Source: Methylobacterium platani (GTDB taxonomy: Bacteria; Pseudomonadota; Alphaproteobacteria; Rhizobiales; Beijerinckiaceae). From it: 64,000 nt of DNA. A program made the position numbers and the translations under genes. This document shows positions 51,605 through 59,690 of the stretch, one piece after another. The notes under the pieces are model-generated. The model saw only the letters and a list, made by a program, of their open reading frames with translations. It was not told the origin of the DNA and searched no databases. Every line of letters begins with the position of its first letter. Position 1 is the stretch's first letter. The stretch spans positions 63,795 through 127,794 of the forward strand of contig NZ_LWHQ01000021.1 of the NCBI RefSeq assembly GCF_001653715.1, read 5' to 3'.

Positions 51605-52123
51605 TCAGCCGGCCCGGCGCGTCGGCCCCGGGAGCAGCTTCCCGGCGATGACGGTGCGCCGCATCTCGGACGGCACCCCCCGCGCCCGCAGGGCCTCCAT
51701 GGCGTAGCGGAGGATCGGCGCTAGTTCGACGGTGAGCCCCTCCACGGTCCCGGCGCGCCGGACGAGTTCGGGGACGCCCGCCTCGCGCAGCACACGGGCA
51801 AGTGCCCATGCGACGGCGCTGTCGACCGTGCGCGTGTCCGGGACGCCCTGGCGGCGGCGGGCGGCGCGCTCGATCCGCTTCCGGGCGGCGTCCTGCCGGC
51901 GGGCCGCGGCCGCCGCGGCGGCGCCGGTGAGCACGGGCTCCTCCAGACCTTCCTCGGGCAGCGCCATGGCCATCTCGGGCTCGGCCGGGGGCACGAGGTC
52001 CTGCCCGGGCTCGTCGTCGGGCTCCGGGAGGGGCGTGTCGTCCTGATCGGCGTAGATCTCCTCCAGCCTATCGCGGATGAAGGGGTCCTGCTCGTCGTCG
52101 TCGCGGTCGTCGTCGTAGCGCAT
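51605..52123 (-). CDS. Acidic hypothetical island protein
   Basis: 172 aa from the ATG at 52123. The N-terminal half is very acidic (MRYDDDRDDDEQDPFIRDRL) and low in complexity; the second half is helical (VDSAVAWALARVLREAGV, LRYAMEALRARGVPSEM). No family is recognised. An acidic, probably disordered N-terminus might mimic DNA or bind basic proteins, but this is a guess. Divergent from 52277. Confidence 0.5.
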   Translation of the reverse strand: MRYDDDRDDDEQDPFIRDRLEEIYADQDDTPLPEPDDEPGQDLVPPAEPEMAMALPEEGLEEPVLTGAAAAAAARRQDAARKRIERAARRRQGVPDTRTVDSAVAWALARVLREAGVPELVRRAGTVEGLTVELAPILRYAMEALRARGVPSEMRRTVIAGKLLPGPTRRAG

Positions 52124-52276
52124 GGGGGGGCTCTCCCGGGTGACGATGGAATCGTCCCACCGGTCCTCGAAAGCCACCAGCCGCCATCCCTGTGGACGGC
52201 GGCAACGCGCCGGTGTCCGGAAATGCGGCCGTAACCCCGCGCCCGCCATCCCCGGGACGGTGGCGGAGGGCGCGCG

Positions 52277-52594
52277 ATGGCGGGGATGGACCGAGACGAC
52301 ATGAGGCTGGCGGGCCGGGTCATGGAGGCGCTGCGCCTCCGCGACGCCCACGCCGGCTACATGGAGATGCTGCGCGCCGAGGCGGCCGCATCGCCGCCGG
52401 GGCGCCCGGGGGCCATTGCGGAGGCGCAGGTCAAGGCGGCGGACCTCGACGCACGCCTGTCGCGGGTGCTTCGGCGAGTCCAGGTGAAGGACGATACGCC
52501 CGAGCCCTTGGTGCGCCTGGTCGCCGAGGAGCGCAGCCGCGCGACCGCGCCGGTTCGTCAGACGCGGGGACGCCGCGGCGGCTCGGCCGGATAG
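52277..52594 (+). CDS. Hypothetical island protein
   Basis: 105 aa from the ATG at 52277 with GGAGGG six bases upstream. A helical protein (MRLAGRVMEALRLRDAHAG, IAEAQVKAADLDARLSRVLR) with an Arg/Gly end. No domain identified. It is the last gene before the tRNA-like fragment. A diverged copy of the palindrome lies at 52214-52230 upstream of it. Confidence 0.5.
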   Translation: MAGMDRDDMRLAGRVMEALRLRDAHAGYMEMLRAEAAASPPGRPGAIAEAQVKAADLDARLSRVLRRVQVKDDTPEPLVRLVAEERSRATAPVRQTRGRRGGSAG

Positions 52595-52760
52595 CCCCAT
52601 CCCGCCGTAGCGAGCTCGGCGCCGTCGCGCAGGCGTCACGCCGCCTCAAGCGGCGCGTTCGGAGCCATCTGCCGGTATGCTACGGGTTTGCTACCGGAAG
52701 GTTCGGCGCGCGGTCGCGGCGACTGCTCTGCAGAGGGGAGGAGCGCTTGGCCGTTCCTTC

Positions 52761-52809
52761 CGCCACCCGCTTAGAAGGCGGCTGCTCTATCCAGCTGAGC
52801 TACGGAGTC
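52761..52809 (-). tRNA. Truncated tRNA-Arg(UCU)-like sequence (5' two thirds)
   Basis: On the minus strand the sequence reads GACTCCGTAGCTCAGCTGG, with acceptor 5' strand, U8-A9, a perfect D arm, and an anticodon arm with loop CTTCTAA (anticodon TCT, minus 52775-52773) and four of five stem pairs. The T arm (GTTCGAA) and the 3' acceptor strand are missing; the sequence after the variable loop is unrelated. It is therefore a fragment, not a working tRNA. It sits exactly where phage-like genes give way to ordinary chromosome, so it probably marks an attachment site. Confidence 0.65.
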
Positions 52810-53002
52810 TGACGCCAGTCGCCCCCACAAGCCATGGGTTGGCGCTGCGGTCAAGCGCTCCCGCCGCCCGGTGGTTTCCCCGCGGAGCGGGCGCCGGGAC
52901 GCCGGCCTCCCGGGCCATTCTCGCGCCAAGCGGGGCGTCCGCGCCGCCCGGCGGCGCAGCCGCGCTCGGGCGCTCGGGCGCGCGCCGCCCGGAGGCGGGT
53001 CG

Positions 53003-53290
53003 TCAGGCGGCCAGGGTGTCGAATTGCAGGGCGTGCGCGCGACGGCTCACTGCCGGCCACTCGTTCGCGCGGCGCAGCGGGATCCGCGCCTCGATCAGGA
53101 GGTCGTCGTCGAGCAGGCCCTGGGCCACCTCGAGCGAGGCTTCGGGGAAGACCTCCAGGATGGCGCGCGCGGCCGCATCGATGTGCGCCTCGCGGCCGGG
53201 GCCGTACTCGATCAGGACGTGCTTGAGGACGCTGAGCATGGCGGTGGTGTACCCGGCCCGCATCCCTCCGGGGTAGTGCGCCCCGGCCAC
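53003..53290 (-). CDS. Small hypothetical protein
   Basis: 95 aa at most; internal ATGs would give 86 or 78 aa. The core MLSVLKHVLIEYGPGREAHI, DAAARAILEVFPEASLEVAQ, LLDDDLLIEARIPLRRANEW looks like a real helical protein. Unknown family. It is the first gene outside the island. The 200 bases before it contain only the tRNA-like fragment and GC-rich sequence. Confidence 0.55.
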   Translation of the reverse strand: MAGAHYPGGMRAGYTTAMLSVLKHVLIEYGPGREAHIDAAARAILEVFPEASLEVAQGLLDDDLLIEARIPLRRANEWPAVSRRAHALQFDTLAA

Positions 53291-53543
53291 GGTGGCGCGG
53301 CCGGATCGGGCGGGCCGCAGCTCGGGAGCCCGCCCGGGATCGACCCCGCCCCGCCCACCCCCGGCCGGCGGTCCCTCCCGGTCTCGGCCGGCGGGCGCGA
53401 CGCGGCAAGATCGAACGACGTTGCTATCGAAGCGTCACCGCAGACGGCTTGCGACGGGCCCGTCTTCTGCAGCTCCGTTCTCGCGCATCTGCAGATTAAG
53501 AAAAAACTAGCGATTTCAGGGGGGCAACGATGGCCTTTAAGCG

Positions 53544-55049
53544 ATGGTAAGTGCTTGCCGTGCGAGGCTGGCGGTGGAGGTGCTCATCTTGCCGCGACTG
53601 AGCCGTCACATCACCGCACGAGGCCTGTCCTGGACGCGATCGCTGCTGGGCAGGATGACCGTCTTCGTGCTGGCCGCCGTGATGCTGGCTTACGCGCTGG
53701 GGTCGGGCACGGGGCTGTTCATCATGGCACGCGGCCAATCCCGGCAATGGGAGCACGATGCCGGCCTCTACGCGCAGGTGGCCAGCACCGCCCTGCGCGG
53801 CATCTACACCTTCGTCTCCGTCCACATCGATCGCGACGGGCGCGTGAGCTGGATCGAGGCGGGCCGCCCGGTGGGAGACGACCAGTCGACCATCGCCACC
53901 GGCTTCATGCCGGCGGACGTGCTGGCCCTCGCGTCGGCGCAGACCGGGCAGGACGTGTGGCTGGTGACGGCGGACGAGGCCGGCAGGCTCACCAGCCTCA
54001 GCGACAGCCAGGGCCAGGGCTCCGGCCTGCGCGTCACCTTTCCCGACAGCGACGACCAGACACCCGGGCACCTGTTCACCGGTTGGGTCACGGTCGGGTC
54101 CGCGACCCATTTCGCGGGGTTCATGCCGATCCTGTCCGGGGACGGACGGCTCAGGGGCGGGCTGGTGGCCAGCGTCGGCTCGGCCGACGCGCTGCTGGCG
54201 GCCCGCAACCAGGCGCTCCGGACCCTGGCGCTGCTGATGATGGTGACCCTGGCCGCGTCGGCCCTGGTGGCCGCGGTCGCCCTGCGCCGCGCCTTCCGGC
54301 CGATCCCGGCCTTGACCGGCACGCTCACCGCCCTGGCCGACAACGACACCGACGTGCGGATTCCGTACCAGGAGCGAACCGACGAATTGGGCCAGCTCGC
54401 CGTCGCCATCGAGACGCTGCGCTGCGCGGTGGTGGAGCGCGGCCTGCTGCGCCGGATCGGCGAGCATGCGGCCGTGATGGAGCATCGCGCCCATCACGAC
54501 AGCCTGACCGGGCTGCCCAACCGGGCGCACTTCACCACGCTGCTCGATGCGGCGCTGGAACGGATGGCGGCCGGCACCGCCGCCTGCACCTTGATGCTGC
54601 TGGACCTCGATCGCTTCAAGGAGGTCAACGACACCCTGGGGCATGCGGCGGGCGATGCGGTGCTGGTGGAGGTGGGCCGGCGCATCGCGCCGCTTCTGTC
54701 GCCCGACGATGTGCTGGCCAGGCTGGGCGGCGACGAGTTCGCGCTGCTCCAGCGCGTCGGCGGGGCCAACGCCCTCCAGCGCGCCCAGGGCCTCGCCCAG
54801 GCGATCGTGGCGGCGATGGCCCGCCCCTTCGCCTATGGCGGCACGCCGGTGAGCATCGGCGTCAGCATCGGGATCTCCGGCGTGCCGGACGACGGCGCGG
54901 AGCGCAGCGTTCTCCTCCGGCGCGCCGATCTCGCCCTCTACGTCGCCAAGAACGAGGGGCGCGGCCGCTACGCGCTGTACCGGCCGGGCATGACGATGCG
55001 GGCCGGGAGCGATGGGACGGCCGTGGGGTCGGCCGGCGGCGGCACGTGA
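53544..55049 (+). CDS. Membrane diguanylate cyclase (GGDEF)
   Basis: 501 aa from 53544; a TTG at 53589 with GGAGGT upstream is a possible start. Transmembrane helix near residues 36-58 (VFVLAAVMLAYALGSGTGLF), a periplasmic sensor of about 170 residues, a second helix (ALLMMVTLAASALVAAVAL), a HAMP-like linker (RRAFRPIPALTGTLTALADN), then GGDEF: HDSLTGLPNRAHF, LLLDLDRFKEVNDTLGH, and the intact active site LARLGGDEFALL. It should make cyclic di-GMP. No EAL domain follows. Its neighbour 30 bases downstream encodes a periplasmic binding protein, which may share its operon and feed its sensor. Confidence 0.88.
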   Translation: MVSACRARLAVEVLILPRLSRHITARGLSWTRSLLGRMTVFVLAAVMLAYALGSGTGLFIMARGQSRQWEHDAGLYAQVASTALRGIYTFVSVHIDRDGRVSWIEAGRPVGDDQSTIATGFMPADVLALASAQTGQDVWLVTADEAGRLTSLSDSQGQGSGLRVTFPDSDDQTPGHLFTGWVTVGSATHFAGFMPILSGDGRLRGGLVASVGSADALLAARNQALRTLALLMMVTLAASALVAAVALRRAFRPIPALTGTLTALADNDTDVRIPYQERTDELGQLAVAIETLRCAVVERGLLRRIGEHAAVMEHRAHHDSLTGLPNRAHFTTLLDAALERMAAGTAACTLMLLDLDRFKEVNDTLGHAAGDAVLVEVGRRIAPLLSPDDVLARLGGDEFALLQRVGGANALQRAQGLAQAIVAAMARPFAYGGTPVSIGVSIGISGVPDDGAERSVLLRRADLALYVAKNEGRGRYALYRPGMTMRAGSDGTAVGSAGGGT

Positions 55050-55078
55050 CGGGCGCGACGACCATGGAGAACGGGACG

Positions 55079-55999
55079 ATGCGACACGGGCGCGGACGCT
55101 GCCTGCGCGGGCTGCGGTCCTGGATGGCGATGATCGCGCCGGTGGTTGCAGCGACCTGCTGGGCCGGGCCGTCGACGGCCGGCGACGGTCCCTCCGCGCT
55201 GCAGACGATCGCGGCCGCCAAGCGGATCACGATCGGGTTCCGGGCCGGCTACCCGCCGTACTCGGACCTGCTCGACGGCAGGCCCGTGGGCTACGTGATC
55301 GATCTCTGCCGACAGGTGGTCGACGGTCTCCGGCGCGAGCTCGGCATCGACCGGCTCGATGTCGAGTTCATCCCCATTCCTCTGGCGGCCCGGTTCGCGA
55401 TGATGCGCGAGGGGCGCATGGACATGGAATGCGCCGCGACCACCATCACGGCGGAACGGCAGCGGCAGGTGAGCTTCAGCGCACCGATCTTCTTCACCGC
55501 CACCCGCTTCGTGGCGCTGCGGCGGAACGGCTACAAGACCTTCGCGGACCTCGCCGGGCGCACCGTGGCGTCGCTGGCCGGCACCAGCGAAACCGGGGAA
55601 TTGAACGCGGCCAACCGACGGCGCAAGCTCAACATCGCGATTCTGCTCTGCCGGGAGGATGCCGAGGCTTTCGCCGCCGTGAAAACGGAGCGCGCCGCCG
55701 CCTACGTGATGGATGACGTGCTGCTGGCCGGCGTGATGGCGGGTTGGGGCAGGTCGGATGATCTCGCCATGTCCGAGGACACGCTCGGCGCGACGGAAGC
55801 CTACGGCATCATGCTTCCGCTGGGCGACGACGCCTTCGTCCAGGCCGTGAATGCGGGGCTGCGGGCCGCCGCCGCGAGCGGCCGGTGGAAGGAGATCTAC
55901 GACGCCTGGTTCCTGACCCCCGATCCCGCCACGGGCCGCACCCCGAACCTTCCCCTCTCGCCCGACCTGAAGGCCAGCATCGCCCGCATGGGCGGGTGA
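55079..55999 (+). CDS. Periplasmic amino-acid-binding protein (SBP family 3)
   Basis: 306 aa from the ATG at 55079 (GGAGAA upstream); 55064 is an alternative. A signal peptide (SWMAMIAPVVAATCWAGPST) then the family 3 pattern: ITIGFRAGYPPYSDLLDGRP, YVIDLCRQVVDGLRRELGI, MREGRMDMECAATTITAERQ, FADLAGRTVASLAGTSETG, RAAAYVMDDVLLAGVMAG, and the end WKEIYDAWFL. It resembles glutamate/aspartate-binding proteins. No ABC permease lies nearby. Placed 30 bases after the GGDEF gene, it could be a ligand sensor for it rather than a transporter part. Same family as the protein at 60361. Confidence 0.82.
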   Translation: MRHGRGRCLRGLRSWMAMIAPVVAATCWAGPSTAGDGPSALQTIAAAKRITIGFRAGYPPYSDLLDGRPVGYVIDLCRQVVDGLRRELGIDRLDVEFIPIPLAARFAMMREGRMDMECAATTITAERQRQVSFSAPIFFTATRFVALRRNGYKTFADLAGRTVASLAGTSETGELNAANRRRKLNIAILLCREDAEAFAAVKTERAAAYVMDDVLLAGVMAGWGRSDDLAMSEDTLGATEAYGIMLPLGDDAFVQAVNAGLRAAAASGRWKEIYDAWFLTPDPATGRTPNLPLSPDLKASIARMGG

Positions 56000-56584
56000 T
56001 CGGGGGCGGCCGGCTCCGGCGCGGCTTGTCGCGAACCACCGATCGGGCTGCCGGGCGTTGCACCAGCACCGCCTGCTTGCCCCCGCCGAGGATCTGCCGC
56101 CTGCGGGCGTGCGGACGATCCGCAGCCCGACTGCCCGCGCCGTGGAGCCGTAAGCTTCATGCGCCCGAGCGACGCCGAGATCCGCATCGCGAAGCAATCA
56201 GGCAAAGTTCGTATCGTACTCTCGCGCTGATCCATCGACACGTCGATGCGAAGGCGCCCGGCGGATCGGTGCCAGGAAATGGAGAGCCTGCCGGCTCGCC
56301 CGTCACCGTCGAAGCGCTCCGCTCGAAGGTGACGGGATATCGGAGCCGGTTCGACTTGCTCGACAGGATGAACGCTCACCGTCGTCATCCCGGGGCCGCG
56401 CAGCGGAATCCGGATCCATAACCGCCGGCCTTCCAGGATGAAGCGGACCGACGGCCGCCCGATCCTCCAGCGTCAGCGGCTATGGATCCCGGCTTCACGC
56501 CTTCGGCGAGCCCCGGGATCACCCGGAACGTTGTCGATACGTGCGCCAGATCGACCGAACCCGGAAATCGCACAGGCTCTCAGG
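56000..56584. other. Intergenic stretch holding a MITE-like repeat, no gene seen
   Basis: About 585 bases between convergent genes. I see no reading frame with a start signal or codon bias. The only clear structure is the inverted repeat unit at 56384-56522. Confidence 0.5.
56384..56522. repeat. MITE or REP-like element
   Basis: About 139 bp with outer arms GTCATCCCGGGGC and GCCCCGGGATCAC (one mismatch) and inner arms GGATCCATA and TATGGATCC. Such ATCCCGGGGC/GGATCC units are common intergenic repeats in alphaproteobacteria. Confidence 0.6.
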
Positions 56585-58012
56585 TCATGACTGCCTGCGC
56601 TTGCGCATCACGGCGACGTCGAGGTTGCCGATGTAGTCGGGGATGATCTCGAGGATTTCGAGATGCTTCGACCAAAATCCTTGCGTGTACTCCGCCGTCT
56701 GGGCCGTATGCCGGTAATATGTCTTGTCGGCGATCTTGCCGTCGAGGGCGGCGTCGAGCTGGTGATCGTCGAACTCGGTCTCGAGCCAGCGCTCCCACCA
56801 GTCCCGTCCGCGGAAGACGGTCGACCAGGCCGCCGCGCCCTTGCCGCCGAAGGTGATGAGGGCGATGCCCTCGGGCTTGAGCAGCCGGGCGAACTCGTCG
56901 AGCCAGGCGGCCTGCACCTCGGCGGTGAGATGCGTCATCACCGAGATGCCGAAGACCCCGTCGAGGCTGGCCGCCGGGTACTCCGTCGGTGGAACCAGGG
57001 GGGCGGTCGCGAAGCTGCCGGCCGTCAGGTTGCGCTGGCACCAGGCGATGTTCTCGCCGTCGATGTCGGTGCCGTGAATCCGCGCCTGCGGCCAGTTCTG
57101 CAGGAAATGGCGCGTCACCCGTCCGTGGCCGCAGCCCCAATCGAGTATCGTCACCTCCGGCCCGTGCGTCACGCCGTGGCGGGCGAGCAGCGCCTCGATG
57201 GCCCGGAAGGCGTTGTAGCCCGTGACGGTGACGCTCTGGTCGGAGGACCAGGTCTGCACCCGGGTGAGCTGGGTGTTGTCGCGGGGCAGGCCGATGCCGG
57301 CGTCCAGCCGCGGCGGGATGAAGACCTGGCGCCCCAGGACGTCGCCGACCTGCAACGCCGTCGGGTCGAGGGGATTGCCGTTGCTGTACTCGAAGCGGAA
57401 CCGGAACGGATCCGAGCCGGGCGCGCAGGCGGGCAGATCGATGATCAGCTGGAAGGCCGAGAGATGGGCGTTCGGCCAGTACCAGAAGTGGTTGCCGAAC
57501 GCCATGGACGGCAGGGGATACTTGAACTCGTACGCGACTCCCGGCCCGAACACGACCGTCAGGGCACCGGGGTCGCCGGCCGGCGGGAGATGCTCGCCGG
57601 TGACGACGAGGCGGGCGCCGTCGAAGCTCATGTACGGGACGGCGGAGAACGGAAGCGGGTGGTGCTTCAACACGTCGATGGCACCGAGGCCATGCAGGTT
57701 CGTGATCGGCTTGCGCGTCGGAGCCGTGAAGGAGCCGTACAGGTCCTCTCCCGAGACGCTGCGGATTTCGACCTTCGTGCTCTGCGGCCAGGCAGCCGGG
57801 GGGAGCTGGCAGGTGAAGTGCGCCCCGGTATCGTCCGTCGTCACCGGGACGCTCGCCCAATGCCGGCCGTCGCAGCGGATCCCGACCTGAGGCGGCGCCC
57901 CCACTCCCGAGAAGCGGCCGCAGAGCATATCGGCGGTGATCATGCTGAGCTGAAGCGTGAGATCGTCAATCGCGCGGAGATCGGATCTCATTGCGGCCGA
58001 TGCCATCATCAT
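56585..58012 (-). CDS. Class I SAM-dependent methyltransferase with an N-terminal beta-rich domain
   Basis: 475 aa from the first of three tandem ATGs (58012, 58009, 58006) behind AGGGA. Residues 1-275 are beta-rich with no recognised domain (ITADMLCGRFSGVGAPP, YEFKYPLPSMAFGNHFW). Residues 300-460 are a Rossmann methyltransferase: motif I VTILDWGCGHGRVTRHFL, ARIHGTDIDGENIAWCQ, SLDGVFGISVMTHLTAEVQ, FARLLKPEGIALITFGGKG. The whole resembles methyltransferases in surface glycan or polyketide gene sets, but no such genes are close. Substrate unknown. A palindrome lies 33 bases upstream. Confidence 0.8.
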   Translation of the reverse strand: MMMASAAMRSDLRAIDDLTLQLSMITADMLCGRFSGVGAPPQVGIRCDGRHWASVPVTTDDTGAHFTCQLPPAAWPQSTKVEIRSVSGEDLYGSFTAPTRKPITNLHGLGAIDVLKHHPLPFSAVPYMSFDGARLVVTGEHLPPAGDPGALTVVFGPGVAYEFKYPLPSMAFGNHFWYWPNAHLSAFQLIIDLPACAPGSDPFRFRFEYSNGNPLDPTALQVGDVLGRQVFIPPRLDAGIGLPRDNTQLTRVQTWSSDQSVTVTGYNAFRAIEALLARHGVTHGPEVTILDWGCGHGRVTRHFLQNWPQARIHGTDIDGENIAWCQRNLTAGSFATAPLVPPTEYPAASLDGVFGISVMTHLTAEVQAAWLDEFARLLKPEGIALITFGGKGAAAWSTVFRGRDWWERWLETEFDDHQLDAALDGKIADKTYYRHTAQTAEYTQGFWSKHLEILEIIPDYIGNLDVAVMRKRRQS

Positions 58013-58908
58013 GTTCCCTGTGAGACGTGGTCCACTCCTTGTACTGCAATCAATGGTTGCAATGTCAATGCGCTGCCTCCATCGCCGAAGCGGGCGCGAC
58101 GTCGACCGATGCATCTGTGACTTGTGTGAGACACCCGCCGGACCGGAACGACGGCATCAGGTCGGATCCAGGCGCGACCGATCCGAATCCGGTCGAAGGC
58201 GAGCGCGGCGGCAGGCCACCGCGTCCAGGAAGTTCCGGGTGGTCGTAGCCCGGCGCGTTCCGGAAGCACGCTGTCGCGCGTCAGGCCGAGCAACACCTCG
58301 CCCCGATGGCCCTCCTGGACCTGACCCGTATCCTGGGCCGCCCATTCCTCCCACGACTGCCCGGCAGCCCCAGGAGCGAGCAGGCACGACGGCCGGTTCA
58401 GGGCCCGATCGACGACATCGCGGTTCCACGCCGGGCATCGGGCCGGGCACGATCCCGCTCCGAGCCCGTTCTGCGAAAGCCTCCGGAGGTATCGCAGCCG
58501 CGGTTCGCAGCCGCCTGGTCGCCGGCGAGGCCTCGTGGCCGAGTCCGATGGGGGGCTTGGTCATGACGCGCTCAAGGCCTCGGGACGGGCCGCAGCCCGC
58601 CTCCGCACCGGAGGCGAAGCCCGCCCCGCATGCTCCCGCCGAGTTCGTTTTCGTGTCGCGACCGTGTTGCGTGGTGCAGCCCGCGCCGCCGCCATAACCC
58701 GTCGTAGAACCTGCACCCGTGTTGCAGGCAATCCCGCCACGTTTCGACAGACTGGCGGTCACGAAAAGCCCGCCAGGTCGCCCCCGAGGGGTTCGGGGGA
58801 ATCGTTGCCCGCCGAGCACCTGGCTCTGCCTGCCCGTGGCCGGCGGTTTCCGTTTGACGGAAGCGCCGATCGCGGGTGAGGGAGGGGTGAACGTCTTGCA
58901 CCCGATGA
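58013..58908. other. Long intergenic stretch, no convincing gene
   Basis: About 900 bases. Open frames on both strands are Arg/Pro/Gly-rich without start signals. A TGCAA-N7-TTGCA repeat at 58045-58061 lies close before the methyltransferase start and could be its operator. I see nothing else that I can support. Confidence 0.45.
58045..58061 (-). promoter_or_regulatory. TGCAA-N7-TTGCA repeat before the methyltransferase
   Basis: A 5-bp inverted repeat with a 7-base spacer, centred about 40 bases before the start codon, in a locally AT-richer stretch. It resembles in core (TGCAA/TTGCA) the sites before the RpiR gene. Confidence 0.35.
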
Positions 58909-59457
58909 TCAGGGGATTGCTGCGAGCGGCCGTTCCGCCATCTCGGCGGCGATCATCTCGTCGATCGGCGTCTCGTAGGTCATCAGCATGTAGCCGAGCA
59001 CCGAATAGAAGCCGACCGTCGCAACGAGATCAAACACCCCCGTCCGCCCGATCGCAGCGGCGAGCTCGGCTTCGAGCGCGAGCGACAGGCGCTTCTCATC
59101 GAAGAGCGCATCGACCGCCCGTACGATCAGCCCGTCTTCGCCCTCCGGCTCGCCCTGCAAAGCGGCGATGCGGGTGTCGCTCATGCCGAGCACGCGCGCA
59201 CGGCTGACATGATGCGCCCATTCGTAGGGAGAGCCGATCCGGTGCGCCGCGCGCAGGATCACAACCTCGGAGCGCACTGGCCCGAGTGCGGTGTCCTTGA
59301 CGACGTGCTGACGCAAGGGCGCCCAGGCTTTCAGCAGCGCCGGATGATGCGCCATCGTCCGGTAGACGTTGAGCGCGCCGGCGAAGCCGGTCTTCATCTC
59401 GGCAATGGCCTCGGGCCATTCGGCATCGCTGATCGGCGGGCAGGGAGAGGTCGTCAT
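58909..59457 (-). CDS. Carboxymuconolactone decarboxylase family protein
   Basis: 182 aa from the ATG at 59457. Features of the CMD/AhpD-like fold: MKTGFAGALNVYRTMAHHPA, LGPVRSEVVILRAAHRIGS, YEWAHHVSRARVLGMSD with the conserved Glu and His, and AVGFYSVLGYMLMTYE-like helices near the end. No CxxC is present, so an AhpD-type disulfide role is unlikely. The exact reaction is unknown. The ATG overlaps the end of a reading frame upstream (ATGA), suggesting coupling. Confidence 0.8.
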   Translation of the reverse strand: MTTSPCPPISDAEWPEAIAEMKTGFAGALNVYRTMAHHPALLKAWAPLRQHVVKDTALGPVRSEVVILRAAHRIGSPYEWAHHVSRARVLGMSDTRIAALQGEPEGEDGLIVRAVDALFDEKRLSLALEAELAAAIGRTGVFDLVATVGFYSVLGYMLMTYETPIDEMIAAEMAERPLAAIP

Positions 59458-59690
59458 CGGATGTCTCGCAGGAACGAGGGTGTCGGCGGATTGGCATGGA
59501 GCGTGGGCGCTCGGTCGGCCCGGATGCCGGTGACGCTTCGATAGCGCGTGACCGCGCGATCGAAGTCGAGAGCGCCCCGCACGCGGCCGGCCGACTCGAG
59601 CGTGAAGCCGGCGAAGGCGATGCGGAGCCTCGTGGGCAGCGGACGCTGGATGCGCGCCGCGTCCCACGTCGGGCCATTATGCTCACCGTG
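59454..59690 (-). pseudogene. Coding remnant coupled to the CMD-family gene
   Basis: On the minus strand the frame WDAARIQRPLPTRLRIAFAG, FTLESAGRVRGALDFDRAV, then TRYRSVTGIRADRAPTLHAN ends at a TGA that overlaps the CMD start. It reads like protein but has no start codon after the acetyltransferase stop. It could be the end of a truncated gene. I do not recognise it. Confidence 0.35.

Noticed and set aside
52871..55063. Upstream extension of the binding-protein frame to 52871
   Set aside because: It would overlap the GGDEF gene on the same strand in another frame and lacks protein-like composition. The signal peptide begins at 55079.
56384..56522. A CRISPR repeat
   Set aside because: There is a single inverted unit without spaced direct repeats; no CRISPR-like array was seen anywhere in the window.
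58157..58819. 220-codon minus-strand frame in the long gap before the methyltransferase
   Set aside because: Gly/Arg/Pro-rich without a start signal or recognisable fold; other frames in the gap are equally open.
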